Positions 11,588 through 24,588 of a stretch of 64,000 nt of DNA are shown here, in pieces (the first letter of the stretch is position 1; every line of letters begins with the position of its first letter). A program made the position numbers and the translations under genes. The stretch is from Hymenopus coronatus (lineage: Eukaryota > Arthropoda > Insecta > Mantodea > Hymenopodidae). A model generated the notes under the pieces. That model worked only from the letters and a program-made list of their open reading frames with translations. It had not been told where the DNA came from and ran no database searches. The DNA lies in NCBI GenBank assembly GCA_030762935.1, contig CM060899.1:14181001-14245000 (forward strand), written 5' to 3'.

Positions 11588-14042
11588 ATGGACGCTACAA
11601 AGGTAGGATCAAATTCAATATTCATTTACGAGGCTTTTAACGAAACCAACCACAAAAAGGATATAAAGTTATTCGAAAAACTACAAGAAAAGAAACGCAA
11701 ATTAGCCGCGGATATCCGCTTTCTAAATTTATGTAGAATTAAAAACGCCACGCCAAAATTTGTCAGAAAAATAATAAAAAATGATAACAATAGTAAACTA
11801 GAAAAAGCAGTCGTCAAAAAAGTCTTGGAAATGGAGAAGAACAAACATTACAAAAGTAGGAGTGAAGTAGAATTACAGCTATATGAATTACACTTGAAAC
11901 TAACCAAAAAATTAGGAAGCATCATTTGGGAAAATTTAGAAAACAATCTTTTGGCTAAATTAAGCATCAAAATGAGAAACAAAACTTTAACGCAAAAACG
12001 TAAACTTGAAAAGCTGTGCAAAGAACAGGGGGAAAGAAAACCAATTCAAAAGTCCACACCACAAATGAACGTCAAAAACCTATCGGACCAAACTTTCACC
12101 AAATCAGAACTGGATTTCTTAAACAAAGGGATGAAAACTTGCATCGATTTTTCAGAAAAAATTGACGATTACATTGCGGACGTACAAATAGCCACCCAGC
12201 ACATAAATGATATTGATAAAAACATAATAAAAAGTGATTGTTGCCAAATTATCGAAACAATAGGAAGCAAAAAGAAAACTAACCCCCAAAAAACTGTAAT
12301 AAGAGCATTAAAAAGCAAACCGGTAATTTATAGCAAAGCAGACAAAGGAAACACAATAGTAATTATGGATAAAACTGAATATGTAGAAAGAATGGAAACA
12401 CTTTTAGAAAAAGAAGAATACTCTACAGTACAAAAGAACCCTCTAAACCAATGTATAGTTAAATTAAATGCCAGTATTCAAGAATGTAAACTAATAGACA
12501 AAAAAGAAAAATGCAAAATTAAAGTTGATAATCCAGTTCTGCCCAGAATTTATGGCCTTCCAAAAATACATAAGCCGGGAAAGGCAATGAGACCAATTAT
12601 AAACAATATAAGTGCACCTACTTATAATCTAGCAAAATGGTTAACAAACAGATTCTCTTCCTTCCCTAAATTTGAAACAGCAAGTATAAAAAACTCTCTA
12701 GATCTGATCGAAAAAATTAAAGACATAAAATTGGAAAAAGCGATATGTTAGTTTCCTTTGATGTTACTGCTCTGTTTCCAAGCATACCTACAGAAAGCAT
12801 ACAATCCCACATCAAAAATTGGTTACTTGCAATAGGAAAAACAACAGAAGAAGTGCGAGAATACATCATATTAACGAATCTGTGCATAAATCAAAATTTT
12901 TTCACATTTAACGGGAAATATTACAAACAAACATCTGGTTTAGCTATGGGCAGCCCGCTGTCACCTATATTAGCAGATCTCTTCATGAGCACTATGGAAA
13001 CTAGGATTAAAAAGGCATTCCCCTGGATGTTCAAAATATGGTACCGCTATGTAGACGACATCTTTGCAATAGTCCCAGAAAGACACCTAGAAGATGCTCT
13101 AAAACTCCTAAATATGCAAGAAAAGTCTATAAATTTCACAATGGAGAAGGAATGTGATGGACAACTACCATTCCTCGACCTAAAAATCATAAAAACTAAT
13201 AATCACCTTACATTTGGCATCTACAGAAAACCTACCCACACCAACAGCTATATAAAACAAAAGAGTTACAATCCCATTCCCCATCAGCATGCTTTACTCA
13301 ACAGCCTTACACACAGATTGGTAAATGTACCAATGGGAAAAACAGAATACCAATGTGAACTTAATAAAATTTTGGACATAGCTACAGAGAATGGATTTCG
13401 GGCAGAACTGGTGTACAAAAAAGTTAATAAAGCCAAAAATAGAAAGAGAATTAAAGAAGTCAGCACACTCACTCAAAACCAGAAAGAAAACAAGATCTAC
13501 AAGAAGTTTACATACCACCCTACAACTTTCTACAAATTCCAGAGGATCTTCAAATGACATAACATCATTCTAGCCCCTAAAAACAATTACTCTATAAAAA
13601 ACATTTTAAACTCCAAATTAAAAGATGATATCCCACAAGAAAACAAACCAGGAATATATCAGTTCAGCTGTAATGACTGTGAAAAAATCTACATCGGCCA
13701 AACAAAAAGAAATATAAAAACCAGGGCAAAAGAACACCACAGAAATATTAAACTCAAACAAGAAGAAAAATCTGCAGTAGCTTGGCATTTTTGGAAAGAG
13801 AAACACACTATAAATAGAAGTCCAAAAATCCTCAAAAACATCACAAGGAAGACAGAATTAAAAGTTTGGGAAAACATATATATTTGGAAAAACAAGAACC
13901 GGGTTTTAATTTTGAAATCCCGCCAGGCGATCTACTCATCCAGAAGTTCATCAAACCACCACCAGGGACAGAGACAACCCCCACAGCAAGCAATACCGGT
14001 AGTCGACCAAAGGAATTGACAATGGAAGCACATGGCTTCTGA
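11588..14042 (+). pseudogene. U5: PLE ORF with two frameshifts and one stop
   Basis: The first frame (387 residues) ends because a one-base loss near 12738 precedes motif A. A second open stretch (12745-13557) holds motifs A to C, and the shared TGA ends it at 13555-13557. A further one-base deletion near 13907 shifts the end of the endonuclease. RT and nuclease motifs remain readable in pieces. It shares markers with U4 on one side and with U2, U3 and U4 for the TGA. Confidence 0.92.
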
Positions 14043-14225
14043 AACATGTTTTCCGAAATAAAAAAGTAAGTGATGTAGTGTTACAAAATCGACTCAACTA
14101 AATTTTAATTGTTAAAACACATCACTGTCTCAAAGTCCACCATATATCAGGATAATTCACGGATACAAACCTTGTGGACGTAGACTGCCGTAAACATACA
14201 CAACACGTGGTGAAAGGAACAGAAA

Positions 14226-16672
14226 ATGGACGCTACAAAGGTAGGATCAAATTCAATATTCATTTACGAGGCTTTTAACGAAACCAACCACAAAAAGGAT
14301 ATAAAGTTATTCGAAAAACTACAAGAAAAGACACGCAAATTAGCCGCGGATATCCGCTTTCTAAATTTATGTAGAATTAAAAACGCCAAGCCAAAATTTG
14401 TCAGAAAAATAATAAAAATAGTAAACTAGAAAAAGCAGTCGTCAAAAAAGTCTTGGAAATGGAGAAGAACAAACATTACAAAAGTAGGAGTGAAGTAGAA
14501 TTACAGCTATATGAATTACACTTGAAACTAACCAAAAAATTAGGAAGCATCATTTGGGAAAATTTAGAAAACAATCTTTTGGCTAAATTAAGCATCAAAA
14601 TGAGAAACAAAACTTTAACGCAAAAACGTAAACTTGAAAAGCTGTGCAAAGAACAGGGGGAAAGAAAACCAATTCAAAAGTCCACACCACAAATGAACGT
14701 CAAAAACCTATCGGACCAAACTTTCACCAAATCAGAACTGGATTTCTTAAACAAAGGGATGAAAACTTGCATCGATTTTTCAGAAAAAATTGACGATTAC
14801 ATTGCGGACGTACAAATAGCCACCCAGCATATAAATGATATTGATAAAAACATAATAAAAAGTGAATGTTGCCAAATTATCGAAACAATAGGAAGCAAAA
14901 AGAAAACTAACCCCCAAAAAACTGTAATAAGAGCATTAAAAAGCAAACCGGTAATTTATAGCAAAGCAGACAAAGGAAACACAATAGTAATTATGGATAA
15001 AACTGAATATGTAGAAAGAATGGAAACACTTTTAGAAAAAGAAGAATACTCTACAGTACAAAAGAACCCTCTAAACCAATGTATAGTTAAATTGAATGCC
15101 AGTATTCAAGAATGTAAACTAATAGACAAAAAAGAAAAATGCAAAATTAAAGTTGATAATCCAGTTCTGCCCAGAATTTATGGCCTTCCAAAAATACATA
15201 AGCCGGGAAAGGCAATGAGACCAATTATAAACAATATAAGTGCACCTACTTATAATCTAGCAAAATGGTTAACAAACAGATTCTCTTCCTTCCCTAAATT
15301 TTAAACAGCAAGTATAAAAAACTCTCTAGATCTGATCGAAAAAATTAAAGACATAAAATTGGAAAAAACCGATATGTTAGTTTCCTTTGATGTTACTGCT
15401 CTGTTTCCAAGCATACCTAATGAAAGCATACAATCCCACATCAAAAATTGGTTACTTGCAATAGGAAAAACAACAGAAGAAGTGCGAGAATACATCATAT
15501 TAACGAATCTGTGCATAAATCAAAATTTTTTCACATTTAACGGGAAATATTACAAACAAACATCTGGTTTAGCTATGGGCAGCCCGCTGTCACCTATATT
15601 AGCAGATCTCTTCATGAGCACTATGGAAACTAGGATTAAAAAGGCATTCCCCTGGATGTTCAAAATATGGTACCGCTATGTAGACGACATCTTTGCAATA
15701 GTCCCAGAAAGACACCTAGAAGATGCTCTAAAACTCCTAAATATGCAAGAAAAGTCTATAAATTTCACAATGGAGAAGGAATGTGATGGACAACTACCAT
15801 TCCTCGACCTAAAAATCATAAAAACTAATAATCACCTTACATTTGGCATCTACAGAAAACCTACCCACACCAACAGCTATATAAAACAAAAGAGTTACAA
15901 TCCCATTCCCCATCAGCATGCTTTACTCAACAGCCTTACACACAGATTGGTAAATGTACCAATGGGAAAAACAGAATACCAATGTGAACTTAATAAAATT
16001 TTGGACATAGCTACAGAGAATGGATTTCGGGCAGAACTGGTGTACAAAAAAGTTAATAAAGCCAAAAATAGAAAGAGAATTAAAGAAGTCAGCACACTCA
16101 CTCAAAACCAGAAAGAAAACAAGATCTACAAGAAGTTTACATACCACCCTACAACTTTCTACAAATTCCAGAGGATCTTCAAAAGACATAACATCATTCT
16201 AGCCCCTAAAAACAATTACTCTATAAAAAACATTTTAAATTCCAAATTAAAAGATGATATCCCACAAGAAAACAAACCAGGAATATATCAGTTCAGCTGT
16301 AATGACTGTGAAAAAATCTACATCGGCCAAACAAAAAGAAATATAAAAACCAGGGCAAAAGAACACCACAGAAATATTAAACTCAAACAAGAAGAAAAAT
16401 CTGCAGTAGCTTGGCATTTTTGGAAAGAGAAACACACTATAAATAGAAGTCCAAAAATCCTCAAAAACATCACAAGGAAGACAGAATTAAAAGTTTGGGA
16501 AAACATATATATTTGGAAAAACAAGAACCGGGTTTTCAATTTTGAAATCCCGCCAGGCGATCTACTCATCCAGAAGTTCATCAAACCACCACCAGGGACA
16601 GAGACAACCCCCACAGCAAGCAATACCGGTAGTCGACCAAAGGAATTGACAATGGAAGCACATGGCTTCTGA
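14226..16672 (+). pseudogene. U6: PLE ORF with 10-bp deletion and one stop
   Basis: Ten bases are missing near 14418, shifting the frame after residue 63. The frame recovers from the internal Met at 14453 and is then stopped by GAA to TAA at 15302-15304, just before motif A. From 15359 to 16672 the frame is open again for 437 residues with motif A, motif B, YVDD and the full GIY-YIG domain. It lacks the RIFK TGA shared by U2-U5. Its 3' part matches U0. Confidence 0.92.
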
Positions 16673-16855
16673 AACATGTTTTCCGAAATAAAAAAGTAAG
16701 TGATGTAGTGTTACAAAATCGACTCAACTAAATTTTAATTGTTAAAACACATCACTGTCTCAAAGTCCACCATATATCAGGATAATTCACGGATACAAAC
16801 CTTGTGGACGTAGACTGCCGTAAACATACACAACACGTGGTGAAAGGAACAGAAA

Positions 16856-19312
16856 ATGGACGCTACAAAGGTAGGATCAAATTCAATATTCATTTACGAG
16901 GCTTTTAACGAAACCAACCACAAAAAGGATATAAAGTTATTCGAAAAACTACAAGAAAAGAAACGCAAATTAGCCGCGGATATCCGCTTTCTAAATTTAT
17001 GTAGAATTAAAAACGCCACGCCAAAATTTGTCAGAAAAATAATAAAAAATGATAACAATAGTAAACTAGAAAAAGCAGTCGTCAAAAAAGTCTTGGAAAT
17101 GGAGAAGAACAAACATTACAAAAGTAGGAGTGAAGTAGAATTACAGCTATATGAATTACACTTGAAACTAACCAAAAAATTAGGAAGCATCATTTGGGAA
17201 AATTTAGAAAACAATCTTTTGGCTAAATTAAGCATCAAAATGAGAAACAAAACTTTAACGCAAAAACGTAAACTTGAAAAGCTGTGCAAAGAACAGGGGG
17301 AAAGAAAACCAATTCAAAAGTCCACACCACAAATGAACGTCAAAAACCTATCGGACCAAACTTTCACCAAATCAGAACTGGATTTCTTAAACAAAGGGAT
17401 GAAAACTTGCATCGATTTTTCAGAAAAAATTGACGATTACATTGCGGACGTACAAATAGCCACCCAACACATAAATGATATTGATAAAAACATAATAAAA
17501 AGTGAATGTTGCCAAATTATCGAAACAATAGGAAGCAAAAAGAAAACTAACCCCCAAAAAACTGTAATAAGAGCATTAAAAAGCAAACCGGTAATTTATA
17601 GCAAAGCAGACAAAGGAAACACAATAGTAATTATGGACAAAACTGAATATGTAGAAAGAATGGAAACACTTTTAGAAAAAGAAGAATACTCTACAGTACA
17701 AAAGAACCCTCTAAACCAATGTATAGTTAAATTAAATGCCAGTATTCAAGAATGTAAACTAATAGACAAAAAAGAAAAATGCAAAATTAAAATTGATAAT
17801 CCAGTTCTGCCCAGAATTTATGGCCTTCCAAAAATACATAAGCCGGGAAAGGCAATGAGACCAATTATAAACAATATAAGTGCACCTACTTATAATCTAG
17901 CAAAATGGTTAACAAACAGATTCTCTTCCTTCCCTAAATTTGAAACAGCAAGTATAAAAAACTCTCTAGATCTGATCGAAAAAATTAAAGACATAAAATT
18001 GGAAAAAACCGATATGTTAGTTTCCTTTGATGTTACTGCTCTGTTTCCAAGCATACCTACAGAAAGCATACAATCCCACATCAAAAATTGGTTACTTGCA
18101 ATAGGAAAAACAACAGAAGAAGTGCGAGAATACATCATATTAACGAATCTGTGCATAAATCAAAATTTTTTCACATTTAACGGGAAATATTACAAACAAA
18201 CATCTGGTTTAGCTATGGGCAGCCCGCTGTCACCTATATTAGCAGATCTCTTCATGAGCACTATGGAAACTAGGATTAAAAAGGCATTCCCCTGGATGTT
18301 CAAAATATGGTACCGCTATGTAGACGACATCTTTGCAATAGTCCCAGAAAGACACCTAGAAGATGCTCTAAAACTCCTAAATATGCAAGAAAAGTCTATA
18401 AATTTCACAATGGAGAAGGAATGTGATGGACAACTACCATTCCTCGACCTAAAAATCATAAAAACTAATAATCACCTTACATTTGGCATCTACAGAAAAC
18501 CTACCCACACCAACAGCTATATAAAACAAAAGAGTTACAATCCCATTCCCCATCAGCATGCTTTACTCAACAGCCTTACACACAGATTGGTAAATGTACC
18601 AATGGGAAAAACAGAATACCAATGTGAACTTGATAAAATTTTGGACATAGCTACAGAGAATGGATTTCGGGCAGAACTGGTGTACAAAAAAGTTAATAAA
18701 GCCAAAAATAGAAAGAGTATTAAAGAAGTCAGCACACTCACTCAAAACCAGAAAGAAAACAAGATCTACAAGAAGTTTACATACCACCCTACAACTTTCT
18801 ACAAATTCCAGAGGATCTTCAAAAGACATAACATCATTCTAGCCCCTAAAAACAATTACTCTATAAAAAACATTTTAAATTCCAAATTAAAAGATGATAT
18901 CCCACAAGAAAACAAACCAGGAATATATCAGTTCAGCTGTAATGACTGTGAAAAAATCTACATCGGCCAAACAAAAAGAAATATAAAAACCAGGGCAAAA
19001 GAACACCACAGAAATATTAAACTCAAACAAGAAGAAAAATCTGCAGTAGCTTGGCATTTTTGGAAAGAGAAACACACTATAAATAGAAGTCCAAAAATCC
19101 TCAAAAACATCACAAGGAAGACAGAATTAATAGTTTGGGAAAACATATATATTTGGAAAAACAAGAACCGGGTTTTCAATTTTGAAATCCCGACAGGCGA
19201 TCTACTCATCCAGAAGTTCATCAAACCACCACCAGGGACAGAGACAACCCCCACAGCAAGCAATACCGGTAGTCGACCAAAGGAATTGACAATGGAAGCA
19301 CATGGCTTCTGA
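16856..19312 (+). CDS. U7: second intact Penelope-like RT/GIY-YIG ORF
   Basis: An intact 818-residue ORF with the same domain order as U1. Every distinguishing residue I checked is shared with U1 alone: Ile in KIKIDNP, Asp in CELDKIL, Ser in RKSIKEV, Ile in ELIVWEN and Thr in IPTGDLL. It lies exactly 15825 bp from U1, and its neighbours match the neighbours of U1 in the same register. It is therefore a recent duplicate of U1 as part of a larger block, not an independent insertion. U1 and U7 are the only copies in the window able to encode the whole protein. Confidence 0.96.
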   Translation: MDATKVGSNSIFIYEAFNETNHKKDIKLFEKLQEKKRKLAADIRFLNLCRIKNATPKFVRKIIKNDNNSKLEKAVVKKVLEMEKNKHYKSRSEVELQLYELHLKLTKKLGSIIWENLENNLLAKLSIKMRNKTLTQKRKLEKLCKEQGERKPIQKSTPQMNVKNLSDQTFTKSELDFLNKGMKTCIDFSEKIDDYIADVQIATQHINDIDKNIIKSECCQIIETIGSKKKTNPQKTVIRALKSKPVIYSKADKGNTIVIMDKTEYVERMETLLEKEEYSTVQKNPLNQCIVKLNASIQECKLIDKKEKCKIKIDNPVLPRIYGLPKIHKPGKAMRPIINNISAPTYNLAKWLTNRFSSFPKFETASIKNSLDLIEKIKDIKLEKTDMLVSFDVTALFPSIPTESIQSHIKNWLLAIGKTTEEVREYIILTNLCINQNFFTFNGKYYKQTSGLAMGSPLSPILADLFMSTMETRIKKAFPWMFKIWYRYVDDIFAIVPERHLEDALKLLNMQEKSINFTMEKECDGQLPFLDLKIIKTNNHLTFGIYRKPTHTNSYIKQKSYNPIPHQHALLNSLTHRLVNVPMGKTEYQCELDKILDIATENGFRAELVYKKVNKAKNRKSIKEVSTLTQNQKENKIYKKFTYHPTTFYKFQRIFKRHNIILAPKNNYSIKNILNSKLKDDIPQENKPGIYQFSCNDCEKIYIGQTKRNIKTRAKEHHRNIKLKQEEKSAVAWHFWKEKHTINRSPKILKNITRKTELIVWENIYIWKNKNRVFNFEIPTGDLLIQKFIKPPPGTETTPTASNTGSRPKELTMEAHGF

Positions 19313-19495
19313 AACATGTTTTCCGAAATAAAAAAGTAAGTGATGTAGTGTTACAAAATCGACTCAACTAAATTTTAATTGTTAAAACACATCACTGTCT
19401 CCAAGTCCACCATATATCAGGATAATTCACGGATACAAACCTTGTGGACGTAGACTGCCGTAAACATACACAACACGTGGTGAAAGGAACAGAAA

Positions 19496-21948
19496 ATGGA
19501 CGCTACAAAGGTAGGATCAAATTCAATATTCATTTACGAGGCTTTTAACGAAACCAACCACAAAAAGGATATAAAGTTATTCGAAAAACTACAAGAAAAG
19601 AAACGCAAATTAGCCGCGGATATCCGCTTTCTAAATTTATGTAGAATTAAAAACGCCACGCCAAAATTTGTCAGAAAAATAATAAAAAATGATAACAATA
19701 GTAAACTAGAAAAAGCAGTCGTCAAAAAAGTCTTGGAAATGGAGAAGAACAAACATTACAAAAGTAGGAGTGAAGTAGAATTACAGCTATATGAATTACA
19801 CTTGAAACTAACCAAAAAATTAGGAAGCATCATTTGGGAAAATTTAGAAAACAATCTTTTGGCTAAATTAAGCATCAAAATGAGAAACAAAACTTTAACG
19901 CAAAAACGTAAACTTGAAAAGCTGTGCAAAGAACAGGGGGAAAGAAAACCAATTCAAAAGTCCACACCACAAATGAACGTCAAAAACCTATCGGACCAAA
20001 CTTTCACCAAATCAGAACTGGATTTCTTAAACAAAGGGATGAAAACTTGCATCGATTTTTCAGAAAAAATTGACGATTACATTGCGGACGTACAAATAGC
20101 CACCCAGCACATAAATGATATTGATAAAAACATAATAAAAAGTGAATGTTGCCAAATTATCGAAACAATAGGAAGCAAAAAGAAAACTAACCCCCAAAAA
20201 ACTGTAATAAGAGCATTAAAAAGCAAACCGGTAATTTATAGCAAAGCAAAGGAAACACAATAGTAATTATGGACAAAACTGAATATGTAGAAAGAATGGA
20301 AACACTTTTAGAAAAAGAAGAATACTCTACAGTACAAAAGAACCCTCTAAACCAATGTATAGTTAAATTAAATGCCAGTATTCAAGAATGTAAACTAATA
20401 GACAAAAAAGAAAACTGCAAAATTAAAGTTGATAATCCAGTTCTGCCCAGAATTTATGGCCTTCCAAAAATACATAAGCCGGGAAAGGCAATGAGACCAA
20501 TTATAAACAATATAAGTGCACCTACTTATAATCTAGCAAAATGGTTAACAAACAGATTCTCTTCCTTCCCTAAATTTGAAACAGCAAGTATAAAAAACTC
20601 TCTAGATCTGATCGAAAAAATTAAAGACATAAAATTGGAAAAAACCGATATGTTAGTTTCCTTTGATGTTACTGCTCTGTTTCCAAGCATACCTACAGAA
20701 AGCATACAATCCCACATCAAAAATTGGTTACTTGCAATAGGAAAAACAACAGAAGAAGTGCGAGAATACATCATATTAACGAATCTGTGCATAAATCAAA
20801 ATTTTTTCACATTTAACGGGAAATATTACAAACAAACATCTGGTTTAGCTATGGGCAGCCCGCTGTCACCTATATTAGCAGATCTCTTCATGAGCACTAT
20901 GGAAACTAGGATTAAAAAGGCATTCCCCTGGATGTTCAAAATATGGTACCGCTATGTAGACGACATCTTTGCAATAGTCCCAGAAAGACACCTAGAAGAT
21001 GCTCTAAAACTCCTAAATATGCAAGAAAAGTCTATAAATTTCACAATGGAGAAGGAATGTGATGGACAACTACCATTCCTCGACCTAAAAATCATAAAAA
21101 CTAATAATCACCTTACATTTGGCATCTACAGAAAACCTACCCACACCAACAGCTATATAAAACAAAAGAGTTACAATCCCATTCCCCATCAGCATGCTTT
21201 ACTCAACAGCCTTACACACAGATTGGTAAATGTACCAATGGGAAAAACAGAATACCAATGTGAACTTGATAAAATTTTGGACATAGCTACAGAGAATGGA
21301 TTTCGGGCAGAACTGGTGTACAAAAAAGTTAATAAAGCCAAAAATAGAAAGAGAATTAAAGAAGTCAGCACACTCACTCAAAACCAGAAAGAAAACAAGA
21401 TCTACAAGAAGTTTACATACCACCCTACAACTTTCTACAAATTCCAGAGGATCTTCAAAAGACATAACATCATTCTAGCCCCTAAAAACAATTACTCTAT
21501 AAAAAACATTTTAAATTCCAAATTAAAAGATGATATCCCACAAGAAAACAAACCAGGAATATATCAGTTCAGCTGTAATGACTGTGAAAAAATCTACATC
21601 GGCCAAACAAAAAGAAATATAAAAACCAGGGCAAAAGAACACCACAGAAATATTAAACTCAAACAAGAAGAAAAATCTGCAGTAGCTTGGCATTTTTGGA
21701 AAGAGAAACACACTATAAATAGAAGTCCAAAAATCCTCAAAAACATCACAAGGAAGACAGAATTAAAAGTTTGGGAAAACATATATATTTGGAAAAACAA
21801 GAACCGGGTTTTCAATTTTGAAATCCCGCCAGGCGATCTACTCATCCAGAAGTTCATCAAACCACCACCAGGGACAGAGACAACCCCCACAGCAAGCAAT
21901 ACCGGTAGTCGACCAAAGGAATTGACAATGGAAGCACATGGCTTCTGA
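19496..21948 (+). pseudogene. U8: PLE ORF with the U2-type four-base deletion
   Basis: The same four-base loss as in U2, near 20247, ends the first frame at residue 255. The second frame (20269-21948, 559 residues) is open to the normal stop and contains the RT from just after KADKGN through a complete GIY-YIG domain. It matches U2 up to at least 4591/20416, then differs at 5443/21268 and lacks the U2 stops. The copy-to-copy breakpoint of the large duplication is in that interval. Confidence 0.93.
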
Positions 21949-22131
21949 AACATGTTTTCCGAAATAAAAAAGTAAGTGATGTAGTGTTACAAAATCGACT
22001 CAACTAAATTTTAATTGTTAAAACACATCACTGTCTCAAAGTCCACCATATATCAGGATAATTCACGGATACAAACCTTGTGGACGTAGACTGCCGTAAA
22101 CATACACAACACGTGGTGAAAGGAACAGAAA

Positions 22132-24588
22132 ATGGACGCTACAAAGGTAGGATCAAATTCAATATTCATTTACGAGGCTTTTAACGAAACCAACCACAAA
22201 AAGGATATAAAGTTATTCGAAAAACTACAAGAAAAGAAACGCAAATTAGCCGCGGATATCCGCTTTCTAAATTTATGTAGAATTAAAAACGCCACGCCAA
22301 AATTTGTCAGAAAAATAATAAAAAATGATAACAATAGTAAACTAGAAAAAGCAGTCGTCAAAAAAGTCTTGGAAATGGAGAAGAACAAACATTACAAAAG
22401 TAGGAGTGAAGTAGAATTACAGCTATATGAATTACATTTGAAACTAACCAAAAAATTAGGAAGCATCATTTGGGAAAATTTAGAAAACAATCTTTTGGCT
22501 AAATTAAGCATCAAAATGAGAAACAAAACTTTAACGCAAAAACGTAAACTTGAAAAGCTGTGCAAAGAACAGGGGGAATGAAAACCAATTCAAAAGTCCA
22601 CACCACAAATGAACGTCAAAAACCTATCGGACCAAACTTTCACCAAATCAGAACTGGATTTCTTAAACAAAGGGATGAAAACTTGCATCGATTTTTCAGA
22701 AAAAATTGACGATTACATTGCGGACGTACAAATAGCCACCCAACACATAAATGATATTGATAAAAACATAATAAAAAGTGAATGTTGCCAAATTATCGAA
22801 ACAATAGGAAGCAAAAAGAAAACTAACCCCCAAAAAACTGTAATAAGAGCATTAAAAAGCAAACCGGTAATTTATAGCAAAGCAGACAAAGGAAACACAA
22901 TAGTAATTATGGACAAAACTGAATATGTAGAAAGAATGGAAACACTTTTAGAAAAAGAAGAATACTCTACAGTACAAAAGAACCCTCTAAACCAATGTAT
23001 AGTTAAATTAAATGCCAGTATTCAAGAATGTAAACTAATAGACAAAAAAGAAAACTGCAAAATTAAAGTTGATAATCCAGTTCTGCCCAGAATTTATGGC
23101 CTTCCAAAAATACATAAGCCGGGAAAGGCAATGAGACCAATTATAAACAATATAAGTGCACCTACTTATAATCTAGCAAAATGGTTAACAAACAGATTCT
23201 CTTCCTTCCCTAAATTTGAAACAGCAAGTATAAAAAACTCTCTAGATCTGATCGAAAAAATTAAAGACATAAAATTGGAAAAAACCGATATGTTAGTTTC
23301 CTTTGATGTTACTGCTCTGTTTCCAAGCATACCTACAGAAAGCATACAATCCCACATCAAAAATTGGTTACTTGCAATAGGAAAAACAACAGAAGAAGTG
23401 CGAGAATACATCATATTAACGAATCTGTGCATAAATCAAAATTTTTTCACATTTAACGGGAAATATTACAAACAAACATCTGGTTTAGCTATGGGCAGCC
23501 CGCTGTCACCTATATTAGCAGATCTCTTCATGAGCACTATGGAAACTAGGATTAAAAAGGCATTCCCCTGGATGTTCAAAATATGGTACCGCTATGTAGA
23601 CGACATCTTTGCAATAGTCCCAGAAAGACACCTAGAAGATGCTCTAAAACTCCTAAATATGCAAGAAAAGTCTATAAATTTCACAATGGAGAAGGAATGT
23701 GATGGACAACTACCATTCCTCGACCTAAAAATCATAAAAACTAATAATCACCTTACATTTGGCATCTACAGAAAACCTACCCACACCAACAGCTATATAA
23801 AACAAAAGAGTTACAATCCCATTCCCCATCAGCATGCTTTACTCAACAGCCTTACACACAGATTGGTAAATGTACCAATGGGAAAAACAGAATACCAATG
23901 TGAACTTAATAAAATTTTGGACATAGCTACAGAGAATGGATTTCGGGCAGAACTGGTGTACAAAAAAGTTAATAAAGCCAAAAATAGAAAGAGAATTAAA
24001 GAAGTCAGCACACTCACTCAAAACCAGAAAGAAAACAAGATCTACAAGAAGTTTACATACCACCCTACAACTTTCTACAAATTCCAGAGGATCTTCAAAA
24101 GACATAACATCATTCTAGCCCCTAAAAACAATTACTCTATAAAAAACATTTTAAATTCCAAATTAAAAGATGATATCCCACAAGAAAACAAACCAGGAAT
24201 ATATCAGTTCAGCTGTAATGACTGTGAAAAAATCTACATCGGCCAAACAAAAAGAAATATAAAAACCAGGGCAAAAGAACACCACAGAAATATTAAACTC
24301 AAACAAGAAGAAAAATCTGCAGTAGCTTGGCATTTTTGGAAAGAGAAACACACTATAAATAGAAGTCCAAAAATCCTCAAAAACATCACAAGGAAGACAG
24401 AATTAAAAGTTTGGGAAAACATATATATTTGGAAAAACAAGAACCGGGTTTTCAATTTTGAAATCCCGCCAGGCGATCTACTCATCCAGAAGTTCATCAA
24501 ACCACCACCAGGGACAGAGACAACCCCCACAGCAAGCAATACCGGTAGTCGACCAAAGGAATTGACAATGGAAGCACATGGCTTCTGA
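22132..24588 (+). pseudogene. U9: last PLE unit, one early stop
   Basis: AGA to TGA at 22579-22581 stops the ORF after 149 residues. From the internal Met at 22609 the frame stays open for 659 residues to the normal stop, with all RT motifs and a complete GIY-YIG domain. This is the right-hand end of the array: the element stops at 24656 in TTTTAATT, which defines the 3' end of the unit. Confidence 0.93.
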
